Assembly: GCA_000231825.2 (NCBI GenBank)
Contig: JH720358.1
Span: 219,242 to 283,241 of the forward strand
DNA: 64,000 bases
Source: Tetrahymena elliotti 4EA
Taxonomy: Eukaryota > Ciliophora > Oligohymenophorea > Hymenostomatida > Tetrahymenidae
Direction of reading: 5' to 3'
This document shows positions 14,101 through 27,800 of this stretch, one piece after another. The translations under genes and the position numbers were made by a program. The notes below the pieces were generated by a model. It did no database searches. It was given only the letters and a program-made list of their open reading frames with translations, and had not been told where the DNA came from. Every line of letters begins with the position of its first letter. Position 1 is the stretch's first letter.

Positions 14101-14617
14101 TATATATTTTGTAAATTCAAAGTATTTTCCTGCTTTCACTATCTCTATATAAATAACCATCAATTATTTTAAAAGTAAGTTAGCTTTTGAAGAACAATAT
14201 TTTTTCTAATGAAAGATTAAAGTAGATTTTATAATGAATATAAATATTTTTGGAAAAAATTGATATTAAGTAATGAATTAGGTTATGATTTATTCTTCTT
14301 TTTTGGAGTGCTTTTTTGTGTTAAAGAATTTTTATTTTATAGTCGAAAGAATAAATATTTATTTTTTCATTTTATAAAATTTGTTTACACTTTTTTTCTT
14401 TTTTTTTGATAAAATATTTCAAACTCTATTTCATTTATTTATTTTTAAAATATTTGTTTATCTTCGTAAAATATTGTGATTTTTCTAATTAAAAATATTG
14501 AATTAGATTCAAATCAAAACGCATATTTATTTTAGAAAAGTGTTAATTTTTCAAACCATATTTTAGACAAAAAACAAGAACTTCAAAAAATTATTTTAAG
14601 GATTCACAAAAAAATTG
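5144..14617. other. 9.5-kb stretch with no supportable gene
   Basis: Both strands were read with TGA as the only stop. There are chance-length open frames, for example 8955-9803 plus strand, which runs through simple repeats and T-rich sequence. Short islands of slightly higher G+C occur near 7500-7610, 8560-8700 and 10840-10990. None gives a recognisable protein or clean exon-intron structure. It contains a TGAT tetranucleotide run (6389-6405) and a small minisatellite (6671-6785). A gap this long is unusual for a gene-dense ciliate macronucleus. Confidence 0.6.
6671..6785 (+). repeat. Three imperfect tandem repeats (about 33-41 bp)
   Basis: Three consecutive units begin with AATGG, followed by a variable AAA and TTGAGAAA, then A/G-rich sequence. 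They start near 6671, 6712 and 6744; units 1 and 3 share AAGAAGATC. They are diverged, so the array is old. No coding function is evident. Confidence 0.6.
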
Positions 14618-15437
14618 ATGAAAAAAGTTAATATAACAGAAAAGCTAGGTTCGATTCTTTTTTTAATAAAAATATCTAAAAATATTTATTGTTGTTTTTA
14701 ATTCTGATAATTATTAGCTGACATACCATTCGAGGATGTTAAATTAGATTTACTTTATTTTGGAGCTGTACCTCAAAAGTAACGTGGCTAGTAACGTGAA
14801 GTAGATGGTAATGGAGAATAAATATTTATTCCCTTGTGCTTTAAATAAGATAAACTGAAATGGGGAAATGAATGTAAAAAATATTCTTTTTTAAATTATG
14901 TTCTACTTAATGTTTGAAATTTTGAATCAGTTTAAAATGAGATTCAATTCAAAAATGCTCTTTGTTAGATGATAACAAAAGCAATTTAAGATTACTATCT
15001 TTTATTTGAGTAATTTCAATAATTTGGTTGAATAAAATATCTTAGGGCTTGAATTTTAAGAAGAGCAAGAAGAAGAAGAGTAAGAAAACCAAAGAATCAG
15101 CTAAGCACAAAAAGATAGAATCTTGCAAGAGTAACTTAAGTAAAAATTAGCTACCTTAAAAAAGGAAAAAGAGAAAAAGGAGATGGAAATAGATAACTTT
15201 AATCAAACCTTAGGAGACTTAAAAAAAGAAATTATGATATTTGAAATCAAGAACAAGCTGCTTCATAAATTGGTAATTAAAAATATTTATTTATTATTTG
15301 ATTGATTGGTTTTATAATATCTTAGAATTTTAAGTTGTTTAATATTTAGTATTCCAAATTAACATAATTAATAGATTGAAGAAAAAGAACAAGAGTACTA
15401 AAATTATGTTGATAGATTCTTTATGAAAGAACTATGA
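14618..15437 (+). CDS. Small coiled-coil protein (158 aa), four exons
   Basis: Exons 14618-14648, 14718-14873, 15046-15272 and 15375-15437 join in phase with GT donors and TAG acceptors and end at TGA. The N-terminal 60 residues (MKKVNITEKLADIPFEDVKL, later IFIPLCFKQDKLKWGNEW) look globular. They are followed by a charged heptad-like segment of about 75 residues rich in E, K and Q (EEQEEEEQENQ, LKKEKEKKEMEID) and a C-terminal helix ending FFMKEL. The acidic/basic coiled coil suggests a structural or ciliary-type protein, but no family was recognised. Every splice junction preserves frame and removes clearly A+T-richer sequence, which supports the model; the function is not inferred. Confidence 0.75.
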
Positions 15438-16544
15438 AAAATAACATTAAAATTAAATTGTATATTTATCTATTTACTTTTATTTGCAGTTAATTTATTC
15501 ATGGGTAGATAGATAGATACATTAATCAACCAATAAGTTTAATAAATTCTTAGATTTTCAAGTCCTGAGAAGAATTTCAATTTTGTATCTACATAAATTA
15601 AAGAAATGAGAAAATGTGTATTTAAAATTGTGTTGAAAGATGGCTCGTTTTTAAAAAAACTATTAAAAATAACTTTCAAGGCGAATTGTTTATTTTTTTT
15701 GTGATTTAAATCTATGATTAATTTATTGAATGCTAAAGTTATACATAGATAGATTGATTTGATAAAATCTTTTAATTTCAAAGTGATTAAGTAAAGAGTA
15801 TTTATCATATTCTAATAAACAATAAGTCTCAAAAAACTTTCAACTATTGTCTAAATCTAAATTTAAAACACTAGACATTGATTAAATTTAGGTTGGAAAA
15901 GAAATAATATTCTTTTTCTGTGAATATAAGTAAAAAAACTTTTATCTTCATATATAATTCATTATAAATATAAAATTAAATAATTGGAATTTTTTTATTT
16001 AAAAATAAAAGAGGTAAATTAAAAATATTAATTTCTGATAAAAAAAACAAATTTCTTAACTCTAAATATCTTTTCAAGATGGCAGCATAAATAAAATATT
16101 AATAAACGAGGTGTTAGAAAATGTTTTAAATCAATGAAATATTGAGAAGTAATTAGAATATTAAATATAAAATAATTGAATATCTATTATTATTCTCTCA
16201 AATTTTCAAAAATATAAATTGTCTTAGATTTTGGAATAAAATATAAATAAAAACTAAGTTTATTATTTATTTTTTGTGTTTTTGCATGTATTTATCTATC
16301 TATCTATATGCGTATTTATGTGAATAATATATAGAAGTAATAAATTAATAAGAAATCATAATTTGCAAAAGATATTAAAAGGTAAAGAATATTCGATTAT
16401 TCAAACAAATTAAAGCTTATTTTTAAAAATAAAAGATAACTTAGTAAAATCTATTCTAAATTTTAGCAATTTAGGGAAAAAATCTATTCAAATCTAAGCA
16501 AAAACCTACATATATATTATCATAAATAAAGCCGCTATCTAATA
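15438..16544. other. Intergenic, A+T-rich
   Basis: Nothing coding was recognised. A TATC tetranucleotide run is present at about 16293-16308, and GATA-type repeats near 15503-15518. Confidence 0.6.
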
Positions 16545-16745
16545 ATGGATTTAGTTTACTTAGATGAATAACCTAAAAAAAGAGGATTAGTTAACTATTT
16601 AAGTTACTTTATAGGAAAGCCTATGTTGACAGGATTCTTATTTGGATTTGGCCATTTCATAGCATATTTATTGTTAAATTTAAAATTCTTTTAGCCTCTT
16701 CATTTCCTTTTATTTAGAAATCCTAAGACAGGCTAGTTAGAATGA
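16545..16745 (+). CDS. Tiny single-helix membrane protein (66 aa)
   Basis: Intronless frame of 66 codons ending in TGA, with two in-frame TAG/TAA codons as Gln. The N-terminus is polar and basic (MDLVYLDEQPKKRGLVNYL). A hydrophobic stretch rich in Gly and Phe follows (PMLTGFLFGFGHFIAYLLL, about residues 27-46), then a short tail with basic residues (FRNPKTGQLE). The G-F-x-F-G-H pattern and size resemble small subunits of membrane complexes such as mitochondrial inner-membrane proteins, but I cannot assign a family. Local composition (Gly, Pro, Cys-free) is clearly different from the flanking DNA, which favours a real gene. Confidence 0.6.
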
Positions 16746-18535
16746 TCAATAAAAATTAAAAAATTGATAATATATGTATTTATAAATTATATAATATTAA
16801 ATGGATAAATCAACTGAGCATTTTGCTGCTTTGAAATTAAGGATTTGATATGTTACTGTAATTATTTTAGTCAAATAATATATTTAGTAATATTTATTGC
16901 CTCTCAAGGCATTCATGCAATAAAAATAAATAGAAATATTTGAGTTAAATATATATCGATATTCTTGTGTATTATTTTAAAAACTAATATCAAATAGATA
17001 GATCTATTTTGAATTGATAATATCTTAAATAGTGAGCTTTTCATCATTCTTTTGTCTAACTAATAACTTACAACTCTATTTTCTACATTTTCAAAAAATA
17101 TTTCATAAATTATAGATTATTCATTTATCATTTTAAATCATTTTATTATTAAATTTCTAATTTACTGAGTTAGTATTGTTTTATCTGTTATCTATTTTTA
17201 TCACATACTAATTCCTATTTCTTGATCTATCTGATGAAACTCAATAAAAACTTTTAAATTTCCTAAAATATTATTTTAAAAAAGCATTTTAAATTTCAAC
17301 AAGCTTAGTAGATAAGTAGATAGATGAATAAATTAAGCAAATAAAATTTTAAATCAACATTTTTTTATTAAATTATTAAAAAATTAATCATGTTTAAAAT
17401 AAATATTGGTTTAGTTAACAAAAATGTTGCATACTCATCTAAACATATTAAATATTTAAAGTAGTAACACATCTATTTTAGTGATAAATTATTATTGATC
17501 ATTTGAAATCACCTTCTTAATTAATAATTAGAGTTAATTTTTCTGTTATCATTGTATTAAATAATATAATTAAATTGAATTATATTTTTTGTTAAAAATA
17601 AATAAATTTCATCATATTAATTTACAAATTTATTTGTGAATATTTATATTTTTTTAATTCTTTATTATAAGGAGATATCACGTTAGCAATTATATATACA
17701 AGAGATACTAATTTTTTTTGACAAAAGATTGCATTTATATACTCTACATATTCTATTATTCATTTGCTTAAATTTTTAGCTTTTAGCTTAATGCAGAAAT
17801 ATTAAGATAGGTATTAAAACTAAATTAGATTCTAAATATTGATTTTAATTTAAATCAGAAAGTATTAGAAAGAAGTGTTACTCTGTTTTTTACTTTTTCT
17901 TTGATAATAAACAAATATTTCAAAAAAATTATGATTAATTAAAAGAAAATATTTATTTTTTTTGGTTGTTAATAATTAAACATAACATAAAAAATTTATA
18001 AAAGTTAACTTGCAGATGTGATAATTAAATATTTATTTATATTTTAGCATGGGTATTTATTTATTTTATCTGAACTGAATATTTAATTTTCGTATTACAA
18101 AACTTAAATTGCTTAAATTCTGAGAATTTACTGATCAAGAGCTACTTTAATTACTCTTGTCTCAAATAATATTTAATTTTTTTAGTGATATGTATGTAAA
18201 TTTATTTAATTTTGTTTTTTAAAGCAATTTTAATTAATTAAATAGAATTTAGGTTACTTGACAATATCACAATTATCTTTCTTCCTCTTCTTCCTGTTTG
18301 GTATTCAAATATATGATAAATATCAAAAAATTAAATTAATTCAAATTTCTTAGAAAAATTAAAAATGTAAAATCAATCAAAAATTTGTTTTAGTTATAAA
18401 TCTTGCTTGTTTAATGCTTACTAAATTTATTTTTTACTTCAAAATAGATTTTTTTTGATATGATTTTTTAAAATGGATTTTGTAAGAAAAACAAAAAATT
18501 TTGATCTCGTTTTCTCATTAAAATCAGATTATCCT
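16746..18535. other. Intergenic, A+T-rich
   Basis: No frame with coding character was recognised on either strand. The last part should include the 3' untranslated region of the minus-strand DHHC gene that ends at 18536. Confidence 0.6.
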
Positions 18536-21500
18536 TCAAGAAGAAAAGAAAAATTTTTGAAAAGACATTTTTTGATTGTATTTTTACATTTAAATGAGTA
18601 AAATATCTTTTGATTGAGTTAGGCTTGTTAATTGATTATTTATGAGAAACTTTGCTTGGTAGTGATTTTATTTGGTGAATTTTTCTTCATTTAATTTCAT
18701 TTCAAGAAAAGGAATTTATTTTCTTTTTAGTTCAAATTGTCTTACTGGTCTATGGTTTTTATTCCATCTATAGCCATCTCCTAGGGGTTTACCAACAGGT
18801 ATTAACCAGAGCAAAGGGTTTTTACCAAAATAGAACTTGTAATTCTCAAGCTTACCCTAATTAAAAATAAATAAATAAAAAATTAAACAAAGCAGATTAG
18901 ATTGAATGAAATATTTTTATAATTATTTGATAAATTTGTTGTTTTTGCATCAGTAATTAAATTTTTGGAATGATATCAAAAGGATTAGTTATAGTTTAAA
19001 AATAACCTAGCTTAATCAGGCTTTATCAAATTCTTAAATAATTAAAATTAAATTCTCAAATGCTTTTAAGAATATTACGAATGAGTACTAAGAAGCCTAT
19101 TTAATTTATGAATTAAAAAAATATTTAGAATATTTGTCTAAATGTAAATAGTATATTTTACTTTTGATCCCTTCATACTATCTAATGTAGTAATATTATT
19201 CAAAATATAATTCAGATGTGAACACATGAATATCAGCAATCCTTTTTATTATTTATATTATTATAAGTTAATCATTTTCATTAACATTTTAATCGTATTT
19301 GTAATATTTTTAAAATTCAAAGAATGAAATTTATTTTTGAATGAACAAAAATTCTAACAATAATTATTAGAACTATGAAGCGAATTCATGAAAATATAAA
19401 CCAAAATGGAGTCTTTTCCAAATTTAAAGAATCAACTTTCAAAAAATGATTTCATTTTAGTAATATGCTTTTGAATTATAAATTATAATTTTCAGTTCTA
19501 AAAGTGCTGAACTGATAATTTCTTTATTTTCTAATCGCATTTTGATATATATAAAGCAAAGCAAAATTTTATCTTCTGATTGAACTTTTAGTTAAAAAGT
19601 AAAAGCAAAAAAAATATTTGTGTTATTTAGCTATTTATTTTTTGAAATGGAAGATTTTCATATGAATTTTTTGTGAATAATTATGTTTGTAAAATTCTTA
19701 AAATTATTTGAAAAAAATTTAGTTTAATTCATAATGTGTTCTTTTAAGTATGGTTTATGGTTTAGTTGGCAAAATTAATTTATTTTTGTGTATGTTTATT
19801 TATTTGTTTATTTGCCTTCCTTCTATCTATTTAGAAATTTAAATGAAAATGCAAAATGCTTAAAAGGCTAAATTACAAATTGGTTTAAAATTATTAAGAG
19901 AAAAGCATAAAAGAGGTTGAGTAATTGTAAATACTGGTACTTAGATGGGTTAAAAATAACAATTAAAATTTAGATGATGCTAACTAACACAATCTTAATT
20001 ACATTATTGCGTAAATAAGTCAAAGGACTAAATTAATAATTAGCTAGTTTATGTAGGTGTAAACATAAAATTGAATTAAAATTTTTAGTTTACTCTTCAA
20101 AATTAAAAAATTGTTATTTTATTTTGTCATTCTTGATTAGCACTTAATTTTTCTATTTTGCTTACAATTAATAATAAAAGTTCTACTGAAGGGGAATAAT
20201 GTTTTTCTAGTCACTTTAAATGAATGAATAACATTAAAATTTTAAGTTATAGTAGGACTCACACCTTTTCAGCACTTAGCAATAAGTTGGGTTTTTATAA
20301 ATAGATTTTGATAACTAGAATTACATTCAGTAATGGTTAAACACAATTTGGATTTTAAAGAAATAATATACAGAAGAATTAATGAAAGACTTGCTCATGT
20401 TTGTTTATTTTAATTAAAAGAATTCAAATTGAATAAATATAAAGTAATCTAATTGCCTATTGATGAATGATTTTATATGGCAAGTTTACAATAAATTCAA
20501 ATGTTTTTTGTAGTCTAATATTTTCAAATAAAATTTATGTTAGTTTGTAAGCTCAAATAATAAAATCCATTTCTACAAGATAATTAAATACACTTTTAGA
20601 GTATGTGTAACCAATCTTAGAAGAAAGGTTGAGTTTTAATCAATTTAATTCATCTTAATTCTAATCTAAGTTATTTTATATTTAGGGTAAGGTAATTAAA
20701 GAGTATTATTACCTATGAAATTGGAGAATCCCGCAACTATAATTAAAAGACATAAACAATGGAATATCATCCATATCCATCTCTCTGTTTCGACCTCAAA
20801 CTGTATTTTAAATTTAAAACAAATTTTTGCAAAAATCAAAAAATATTTTGAAAATTAAGCATTCTCTTTTTTAAAAAATGCATAAATTTTAACAGTAAAT
20901 AATCAATCAATCAAGTATATATAGCTTTATCAATTTAATTATTTTTTTAGAAAGTTTGATGAAACAAAAAATCATTTTGAATTTAAGATGAATTATTAAT
21001 TAATTTACTATTATATCTTAGATTGTACTGTAAGCATATCTGAGACCAAATATAGCTCCAAGAAATAACGATATTGAACCCCATTAAAGTACTAAATTAA
21101 AATATTTTCTGTTCAAAAATCCGACACAGTTAGCTGTCCAAATACAATGATGGTCCATATTTAAGACACATCTTTAACATTGGGAACAGTGATGAACACG
21201 TTCAGGCTTAAAAAGTTTACAACTTACACAATAACGTCTTTTTCTTTTTTCTTCATCACTTAATCCTGCTAGGGACTCATCATTATACTCTATATTCTAT
21301 TTTGTTTTACAGATTGATTGTTATTTGCAATTTCAAAATTTTTGTTAGCAAATTTATAAGATATTTTAAATTTTCAAGTTAACAAGCGAGGAGATATCAA
21401 ATGTTGAGCAAATATTTTAAAGATTAAATTAGGTGATAAATTTATTTTATTTATCTATGTTCCTTATCGAATTTATTAGAAATATTTAAACTTTCAAATT

Positions 21501-21943
21501 ATTTCTCTTTGCTGATAACTTTGAGTTTGATTTTTCCATATTTGAAAATAATATTTGAATTGTAATCGCTCTAATAATATATTTACTCCTTTAGGAACAT
21601 ATCCTGGTTCAGTGCAAACAGCCTTTCTAAAGCTCCAAAAAAACATAGAAACACTAAAAATAGCTGTATAAATGATGATCTTATCGTTGTCAGAATCTTT
21701 TAGTTTAAAAATATCAAGAATAATTTTCAAAAGTTATAAAATGAATTAGAAAAGTTGATCATAATTTAAATATGAATTATATTAATTTGTCATTAAAAAT
21801 GAAATATTTGCTGAAAATCACTATTTACGATCTGCTTAGAAATAATAGATAAAAACCCAGTAAGCGATGAAAATCGCCAAGACGCTTAGTCCTAAAAAAA
21901 ATGGCAATTAAGGCAAAAAATCTTAAGGAACGTAACCTCTCAT
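18536..21943 (-). CDS. DHHC-type protein S-acyltransferase (palmitoyltransferase), 333 aa
   Basis: Minus-strand exons in order: 21943-21829, 21696-21587, 21296-21009, 20800-20713, 19241-19162 and 18856-18536. All junctions keep phase. Four membrane segments frame the catalytic domain: TM1 about 13-35, TM2 about 45-62, TM3 about 135-155 and TM4 about 180-205. The zinc-finger cysteine-rich domain runs from about residue 96 (RYCVSCKLFKPERVHHCSQC) to the catalytic D-H-H-C at 123-126, followed by IWTANCVGFLN. A TTLD motif near 217 replaces the usual TTxE, and the tail has GKNPLLWLIPVG, typical of the family. It transfers palmitate from CoA to cysteines of membrane-associated proteins, probably on Golgi or surface membranes. 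The donor after exon 2 (GGA then GTAAAT) is the least certain junction. Two acceptors are AAG rather than TAG. Confidence 0.93.
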
Positions 21944-23502
21944 TTAAATTGAAAATATCAAAAATATATCTTTTTCTGTCTAATTTTAAAGTAATAAAAT
22001 ATCAATCGGAAATTCTCTTGTTCATCAAAAATGCCCTTGAAATTAATAACAACAACAACCATAACCAAAAAATAAACAATAACAAACAAAAAAATTGTAT
22101 TACTATAAGATTTAATAATTTAATCTATCATAAAATAATCACCTTTAAAAATTCACTAGAAAAAAACAAATTTAATTATTGTAAAAAAAGAAAGAAATAT
22201 TTTAGTATTTTATTATTTTGTTTTGAATCAATTAAGAAGAAATTCAAAATTTATTACATTTAACTTAGTGCTTTACTTCAAAATCATATTTTTTTAATTG
22301 CATGAATTAGTTATAAAAAATGTAAGATGAATTATCTCAATTAAAATAGATTAATTTACATAAAATTGATCATAAATACTTTATCTTTTAGATCAGTGAA
22401 AATAAGATAATCCTAAATTTACAATAAATTTCACAAAATGTTTTTCTTTAAAAACTCTAAAAAACCTATTTATTCAACAAGGTTGTTAGATTTTTGTTAC
22501 AATTATTATAATATATTATGCTTATTCCCCATTTATTGACATAAATAATTTTTATATGATGTTTTTCATCCTAAAAAAATAAATAAATTGAATTGGTTTA
22601 TTTAGTCATAAAGAATAAAGATATTAAATATTTTAATGAAATTATAAATTTTAAATTATGTTAAAATTTAGTTTATTCTCAATTTTTTTTAAAATGATTG
22701 ATTTATGTTGCTTTATGAAGCAGATGTAAGAGAATAATGCTAAGCAAGAAGTACTAACAGTGTATAGATAAACTGAAGATCGCTGAGGTATATTTGATTG
22801 AATGTTAAGATAAAGTTTCCCTTTTAAAGCTCATTAAGTGAGGTTGCTTGCTAATTATTGTTTCAGTAGAAATTATTTATTTTTTGAATTAGAACTGCTT
22901 AAAAAAAGCTAAAAAAATGATTAAATGCAAAAAAATTTAGAACTAATAAAATATAAATGTTTTTAGTGCAATAAGATATTAAAATATGATTGAATATTTA
23001 TTATAAGGTAAATGTAGTTAATGTGAGGAGTATGTCTATTACTAAACTGTAAAATATTTATATTCTATTTATCTAAATGATTAGCTTAACTAAAAGAGGA
23101 TGGATTATCAAAAAATTTAAATGAATTCTTAAAAGTATTGAACAGAAATGAACTTTATTTAATAGGTTTAAGATGATACTTATTATTTTAATTGCTAAAT
23201 TAACGATAGAAATTAAGGCAAATAATTTCTATTGAAATTCTGAAATCGAAAATTAAATTAATAATTTTTCAGAGACTTATTAATTTTAATCAGAAAAAAA
23301 TTGTTTGGGTACCACAAATTTAATGATGATGATATAGATAATTTTTTATATAAATTAAAGGTAAATAGAAACGATAAACATTTTATACCTCCAATTCAAA
23401 TCAGAACAATATTTGTAAATATTAAATATCATAATATAATTATTAATTAAAAAATCAGTAAGGATTAAAAAAATAACAAATAGTAAAAAATAGCAAAATT
23501 TA
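21944..23502. other. Intergenic; possible leader DNA
   Basis: A 120-codon standard-code frame at 21901-22263 overlaps exon 1 of the DHHC gene on the opposite strand and is Asn/Lys-rich; it is a shadow. A slightly G+C-richer island at 22694-22786 could encode a 30-residue peptide but is too short to support. Otherwise nothing is seen. Confidence 0.55.
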
Positions 23503-23799
23503 ATGAGACTAGAATTCACTTTAGATCTTCCTTCTAGTAATTACTCTGTTGCTTATCACTCAAGCTATCATAATTCAAATACTAATCAACTTATTGCTAT
23601 CTGGAAAGTAGTTTAAAATGGAGGTATGGGTTTATGTGTTATTTCTTCAGCTTCAGTAGAAAAAGAAATTTAAATAGCTGGAAATCCTGAAGTAAGGCAC
23701 TATGTAGTGGGTAGATAATGGAATTGGGGTGATGGATATGAAGCCATTTAAGAAAATTAAATCCCTCAAATCACTAATGGTTACACTAAAGTCAATTGA
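23503..23799 (+). CDS. Small soluble protein of unknown function (98 aa)
   Basis: Intronless frame of 98 codons ending TGA, with TAA read as Gln several times. It starts MRLEFTLDLPSSNYSVAYHS and has a hydrophobic core segment (LIAIWKVVQNGGMGLCVISS). A tryptophan/glycine-rich patch (VVGRQWNWGDGYEAIQ) comes near the C-terminus. There is no signal peptide or membrane helix. Composition (Gly, Trp, Ser, His) is far from that of random A+T-rich DNA, so the gene is probably real. It lies upstream of the myosin gene on the same strand, but the 1-kb gap implies separate transcription. Family not recognised. Confidence 0.65.
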
Positions 23800-24832
23800 T
23801 AAATTAATTTCCATTCCTAATTTATAAAATATTTAATTTCAATTGTAGATATTTGTTTTTTATATTCTTAAATACCATTTTTCCTTATAAAATTAAAGAT
23901 CTAAGCACTTTTTATTAATTAGAAGAAAACTAATGATTCTTAATTAGTTTGTTTTTGTTAGATGTTATTAGATGAATTTTTAGTTTTAAAAATCTCAATA
24001 ATTATTGGTTTATCATAAAAAACTTTAATTAATTCTTGTTAAAATATAATAATGAATTTTAGAGTAATTTTATTATTACACCAAATATTAACTTCATAGA
24101 TTTTTATTTATTTGAATAATCTTTAAAACAAGAAACTTCTAGGATTAGAAGGTGAAATACCTACCATTTTTAATTTTCAAAAGTTAAAGAAAATTCCATT
24201 TACTTTAAAAAAATAGAATAAAACGGTTGTGTAATTTTATATTTTTAAGTTTATTTTAAAAACTTTGATTTTTATTTTAAAAGCACAAAATCCAAAAATT
24301 TAAGTTTATTTTTTTATTTATTCGGTAAATAAACATTTTTGATATTTTGAATTGGACGAATAATTTTATTTATTGATAAATACACACTTTTTTGATAAAA
24401 TTTTGGTAGGAAGGATCAATTAATTATTTTTCTTATCAGGATTAGGATAGTATTATTTGAAGGTTTAAATTATATTTTACATAATTTTAATTAGTGATTA
24501 CTTCCTAATTTGTTTTACCCTATTAGTTAGTGAGGAATCTAAAAAATACATAAATTTTTTGGATCCACTAAAAAAAAGTTAATGAGAATGTTTGCTTGTT
24601 TTTTTTTTATTTGTTTGTTTGTTTGTTTTGAAAAATTCAAAAATATTTGATTGATTAAAATTTAATAATTAGTTGATTATTGTTCATAATTACAAATTTT
24701 TGTTAAAGTTCGTCAAAGTTATCAAATTAATTTTTTATCATAGAAAGTGGTTCTAACAATAGTTACTTCTGAAAATATTAAAGTATTAAAGATTGTTTTT
24801 CTAATATCAAGAAACATTTTAGGGAAAAGGAA
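23800..24832. other. Intergenic upstream of myosin
   Basis: A+T-rich, with a TTTG tetranucleotide run near 24610-24630. It presumably carries the myosin promoter. No gene was recognised. Confidence 0.6.
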
Positions 24833-27800
24833 ATGCTGGGCAATAAAAAATATTGGTTAAATGACGAATAGGAAGTATTTTCTATAGGAGAAGTTGAAAG
24901 TATACAGGGTGAAATCTATACGCTAAAGGGAATGTGGAATTAATCTACGAAGTAGATTAATTAGAAAGATTTAATGGAGATAGATGAATAAAGCTTGTAA
25001 GGGATAGAAGATTTATTGAGTTTACAAGAATTAAATGAGGGAAATTTTTTAAAAAACCTTCATGAAAGATATAATAAGAATTAGATTTATACATGTATAG
25101 GAGAAAGCATCATAATATCAATTAATCCATTTAAAAAATTGAATATTTATGATATTCCTACATTCAAGTAAAATGCAAATGAAACAAAGGCACACCTTTT
25201 TAAGATTACAGAAAATTCATTAAAAAATCTGGACACATTCGGCTGCTCTCAATCCATAGTTATATCTGGAGAGAGTGGCTCAGGAAAAACAGAATCGACA
25301 AAAATTATATTGAATTATCTTTCAGAGTTTGATAAAAGTAAAGAATCTAATTAACTCAATGAGGATCTAATAGGCAATGGTGGAGAAAAAAAGAAAAGCA
25401 TTTAAGAGCAAATTGTTGATAATAATTATATTTTGGAAGCATTTGGTAATGCTAAAACAGTGAGAAATGATAATAGTAGTCGTTTTGGTAAATTTATAAA
25501 AGTTTACATAGGAGATGATATGAGAATAAAGAGTGCAAATATTGTAAATTACTTACTTGAGAAGTCTCGTGTAACTAAAATAGCTGCATAAGAAAGAAAT
25601 TATCACATCTTTTATCAGATGCTTTCAGGTGGTTCAGTAGAATTCAAGCAAAAGTATTTTTTAAAAGTCTTAGATAATTATGTTTATTTGAGTCAAGGTG
25701 ATACCTTCTCCAATTTAAATGATGCTCAAAACTTCTAAAATGTTTTAAAATGCCTTGAAATCATGAAATTCACATCAGAATAAATCCAAAGCTTATTTTC
25801 TATTGTATCTGCAATACTTTAGCTAGGAAACATCAATATTTTTAGTACTAGTGACCATGAATCATCCATAAGCGATCATGACGAGTATCTTTAATATGCA
25901 GCAACTCTCTTAGAACTTCAATCAAAAGAAGACTTAAAAAAAGTTATCTGCAACCCCATGATATTAGATCCTAGTTCTAAGACCTACATTGAAATCAACC
26001 AATCAGTTCAACAAGTAAATACAATTTATTTTTTTATTCTAATCTTTGAAATCATTTTATTAAATATAACTTGGTTCTAAATTTCTAAAAATAAATAAAT
26101 TTGATTGATTTTATTCTTAATTCACTTTTATGAATTTATAAAATAATTCAACTCATTAATATTAATTTTACAAGATATTTTTGTGTCTTTCAAAATTGCT
26201 TTTGTTTAGTTGAATATTTTGTAAAATAAATTAATATTTTAGAATGAAAACTTTTAAAAATAATCAATGTTGTTTTGATCAATTTTAAAAATAAATTTTA
26301 GGCTTAATAAAACATAGATAGCTTGTGTAAACTACTTTATGGGAATATGTTTGATTGGATTGTAGAATAAATAAATAAAACACTGAATGATAATAGAGAG
26401 ATAGTTTATGAAAAGACAAAATAAAAATTAAGTTTGAAGTCTAAGAATTAGAATTTATAGAAACTTGAAAGTTCATATCCTTTTTATAAAGAAAATAATG
26501 TTGGAATATTAGATATTTTTGGTTTTGAAATCTTTGAAGAGAACTCTTTTGAATAGTTATGTATCAACTTTGCCAATGAGAAACTTTAGTTTTAGTTTAA
26601 TGAAAATATGTTTAAGTCAGAATAAAAAGAATACGAAGAAGAAGGAATTCCTTGGGTTCGTATTGATTTTGTTGATAATAAAAACACAATTGATTTATTT
26701 GAACTTAAGGCTGGATGTATATTTAATTACTTAGATGATGAATGCAAAAGAAATGATGGTAGTGATCTGAGATTTATGACTTAGGTTAGAAATAATCTTG
26801 CTAAACAACCTGCTTTGGTTTTAAATAATTCTAAGAATCCTACTAGTGCTAGGCTTTTTTCTATAAAGCATTTTGCTGGAGAAGTTGAATATGATTCTAA
26901 TGGATTTGTTGACAAAAATAGAGATTCTGCTAATTAAAATATCATAAACTTATTATAAACATCATCAAATATTATTTTATAAAATAAATTTCCTAAAAAA
27001 ATTTCAGGAGAAGCTGAGATTTAGAATACAAATGGAGCCAACCAAAATAATTTTATGTCTGTTTAAAACGCAATAAAAAATTTTGGAGGAGTAAAAAATG
27101 ACACTGCTTATCAAAATGGTGCTGCTCCTGCTGTCAAAAAGACAACTCTTTCAAATTAATTTAGAACATAATTAACAACTTTAATTAGCGAACTTAGTAG
27201 TAGCACTAATTTTTATGTAAGATGCATCAAACCTAACACTGAGAAAATATCCGGCTATTTTAATAGCTAGGAAGTTCATAGATAAATTAAATGTGCAGGT
27301 TTATTAGAGGCTATTAAAATTAGAAAATGTGGTTTCTCATTGCGTTTTAAGCATAGAGATTTCTTATTGAGATATAGCACTTTAATAAGTAACTCAGTAA
27401 TATCTAAGTCTCCATATGACAAGTGCTAAAAAATCATTGATTTGGCCTTAAAAAACCACTAACAAAAGCCATTAAAATAAAAGTAGAAAAGCGAAGAACT
27501 GCTATTTGCTATTGGAAAAACAAAGATATTTTTAAAAGAAATAATGAGAGATTTATTAGAAAAGGAATTAAAAAAATTACATGGAGAAAAAGCATTAATA
27601 ATCTAAAAAAATTATAAAGCATATCATGAATAATAAAGATTTAAATATTTAAAAGCACAAGTAATAAAAATACAAAGATCATTTAGAAAAAGGTTATTTA
27701 GGTAATAGATACAAGAAAGAATAAGATAAAAAGAAATTAAAAGACTTCAACTTGAGTAATAAAAAAGGGAAGAGGAAGAAAGATTAAGAAAATTAGCTGA

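Noticed and set aside
21901..22263. 120-codon ORF starting MAIKAKNLKE
   Set aside because: It overlaps the first exon of the DHHC gene on the other strand and is Lys/Asn-rich, so it is a shadow.
26519..26734. ORF starting [10 protein letters not shown]
   Set aside because: It is a different frame of the myosin switch II exon.
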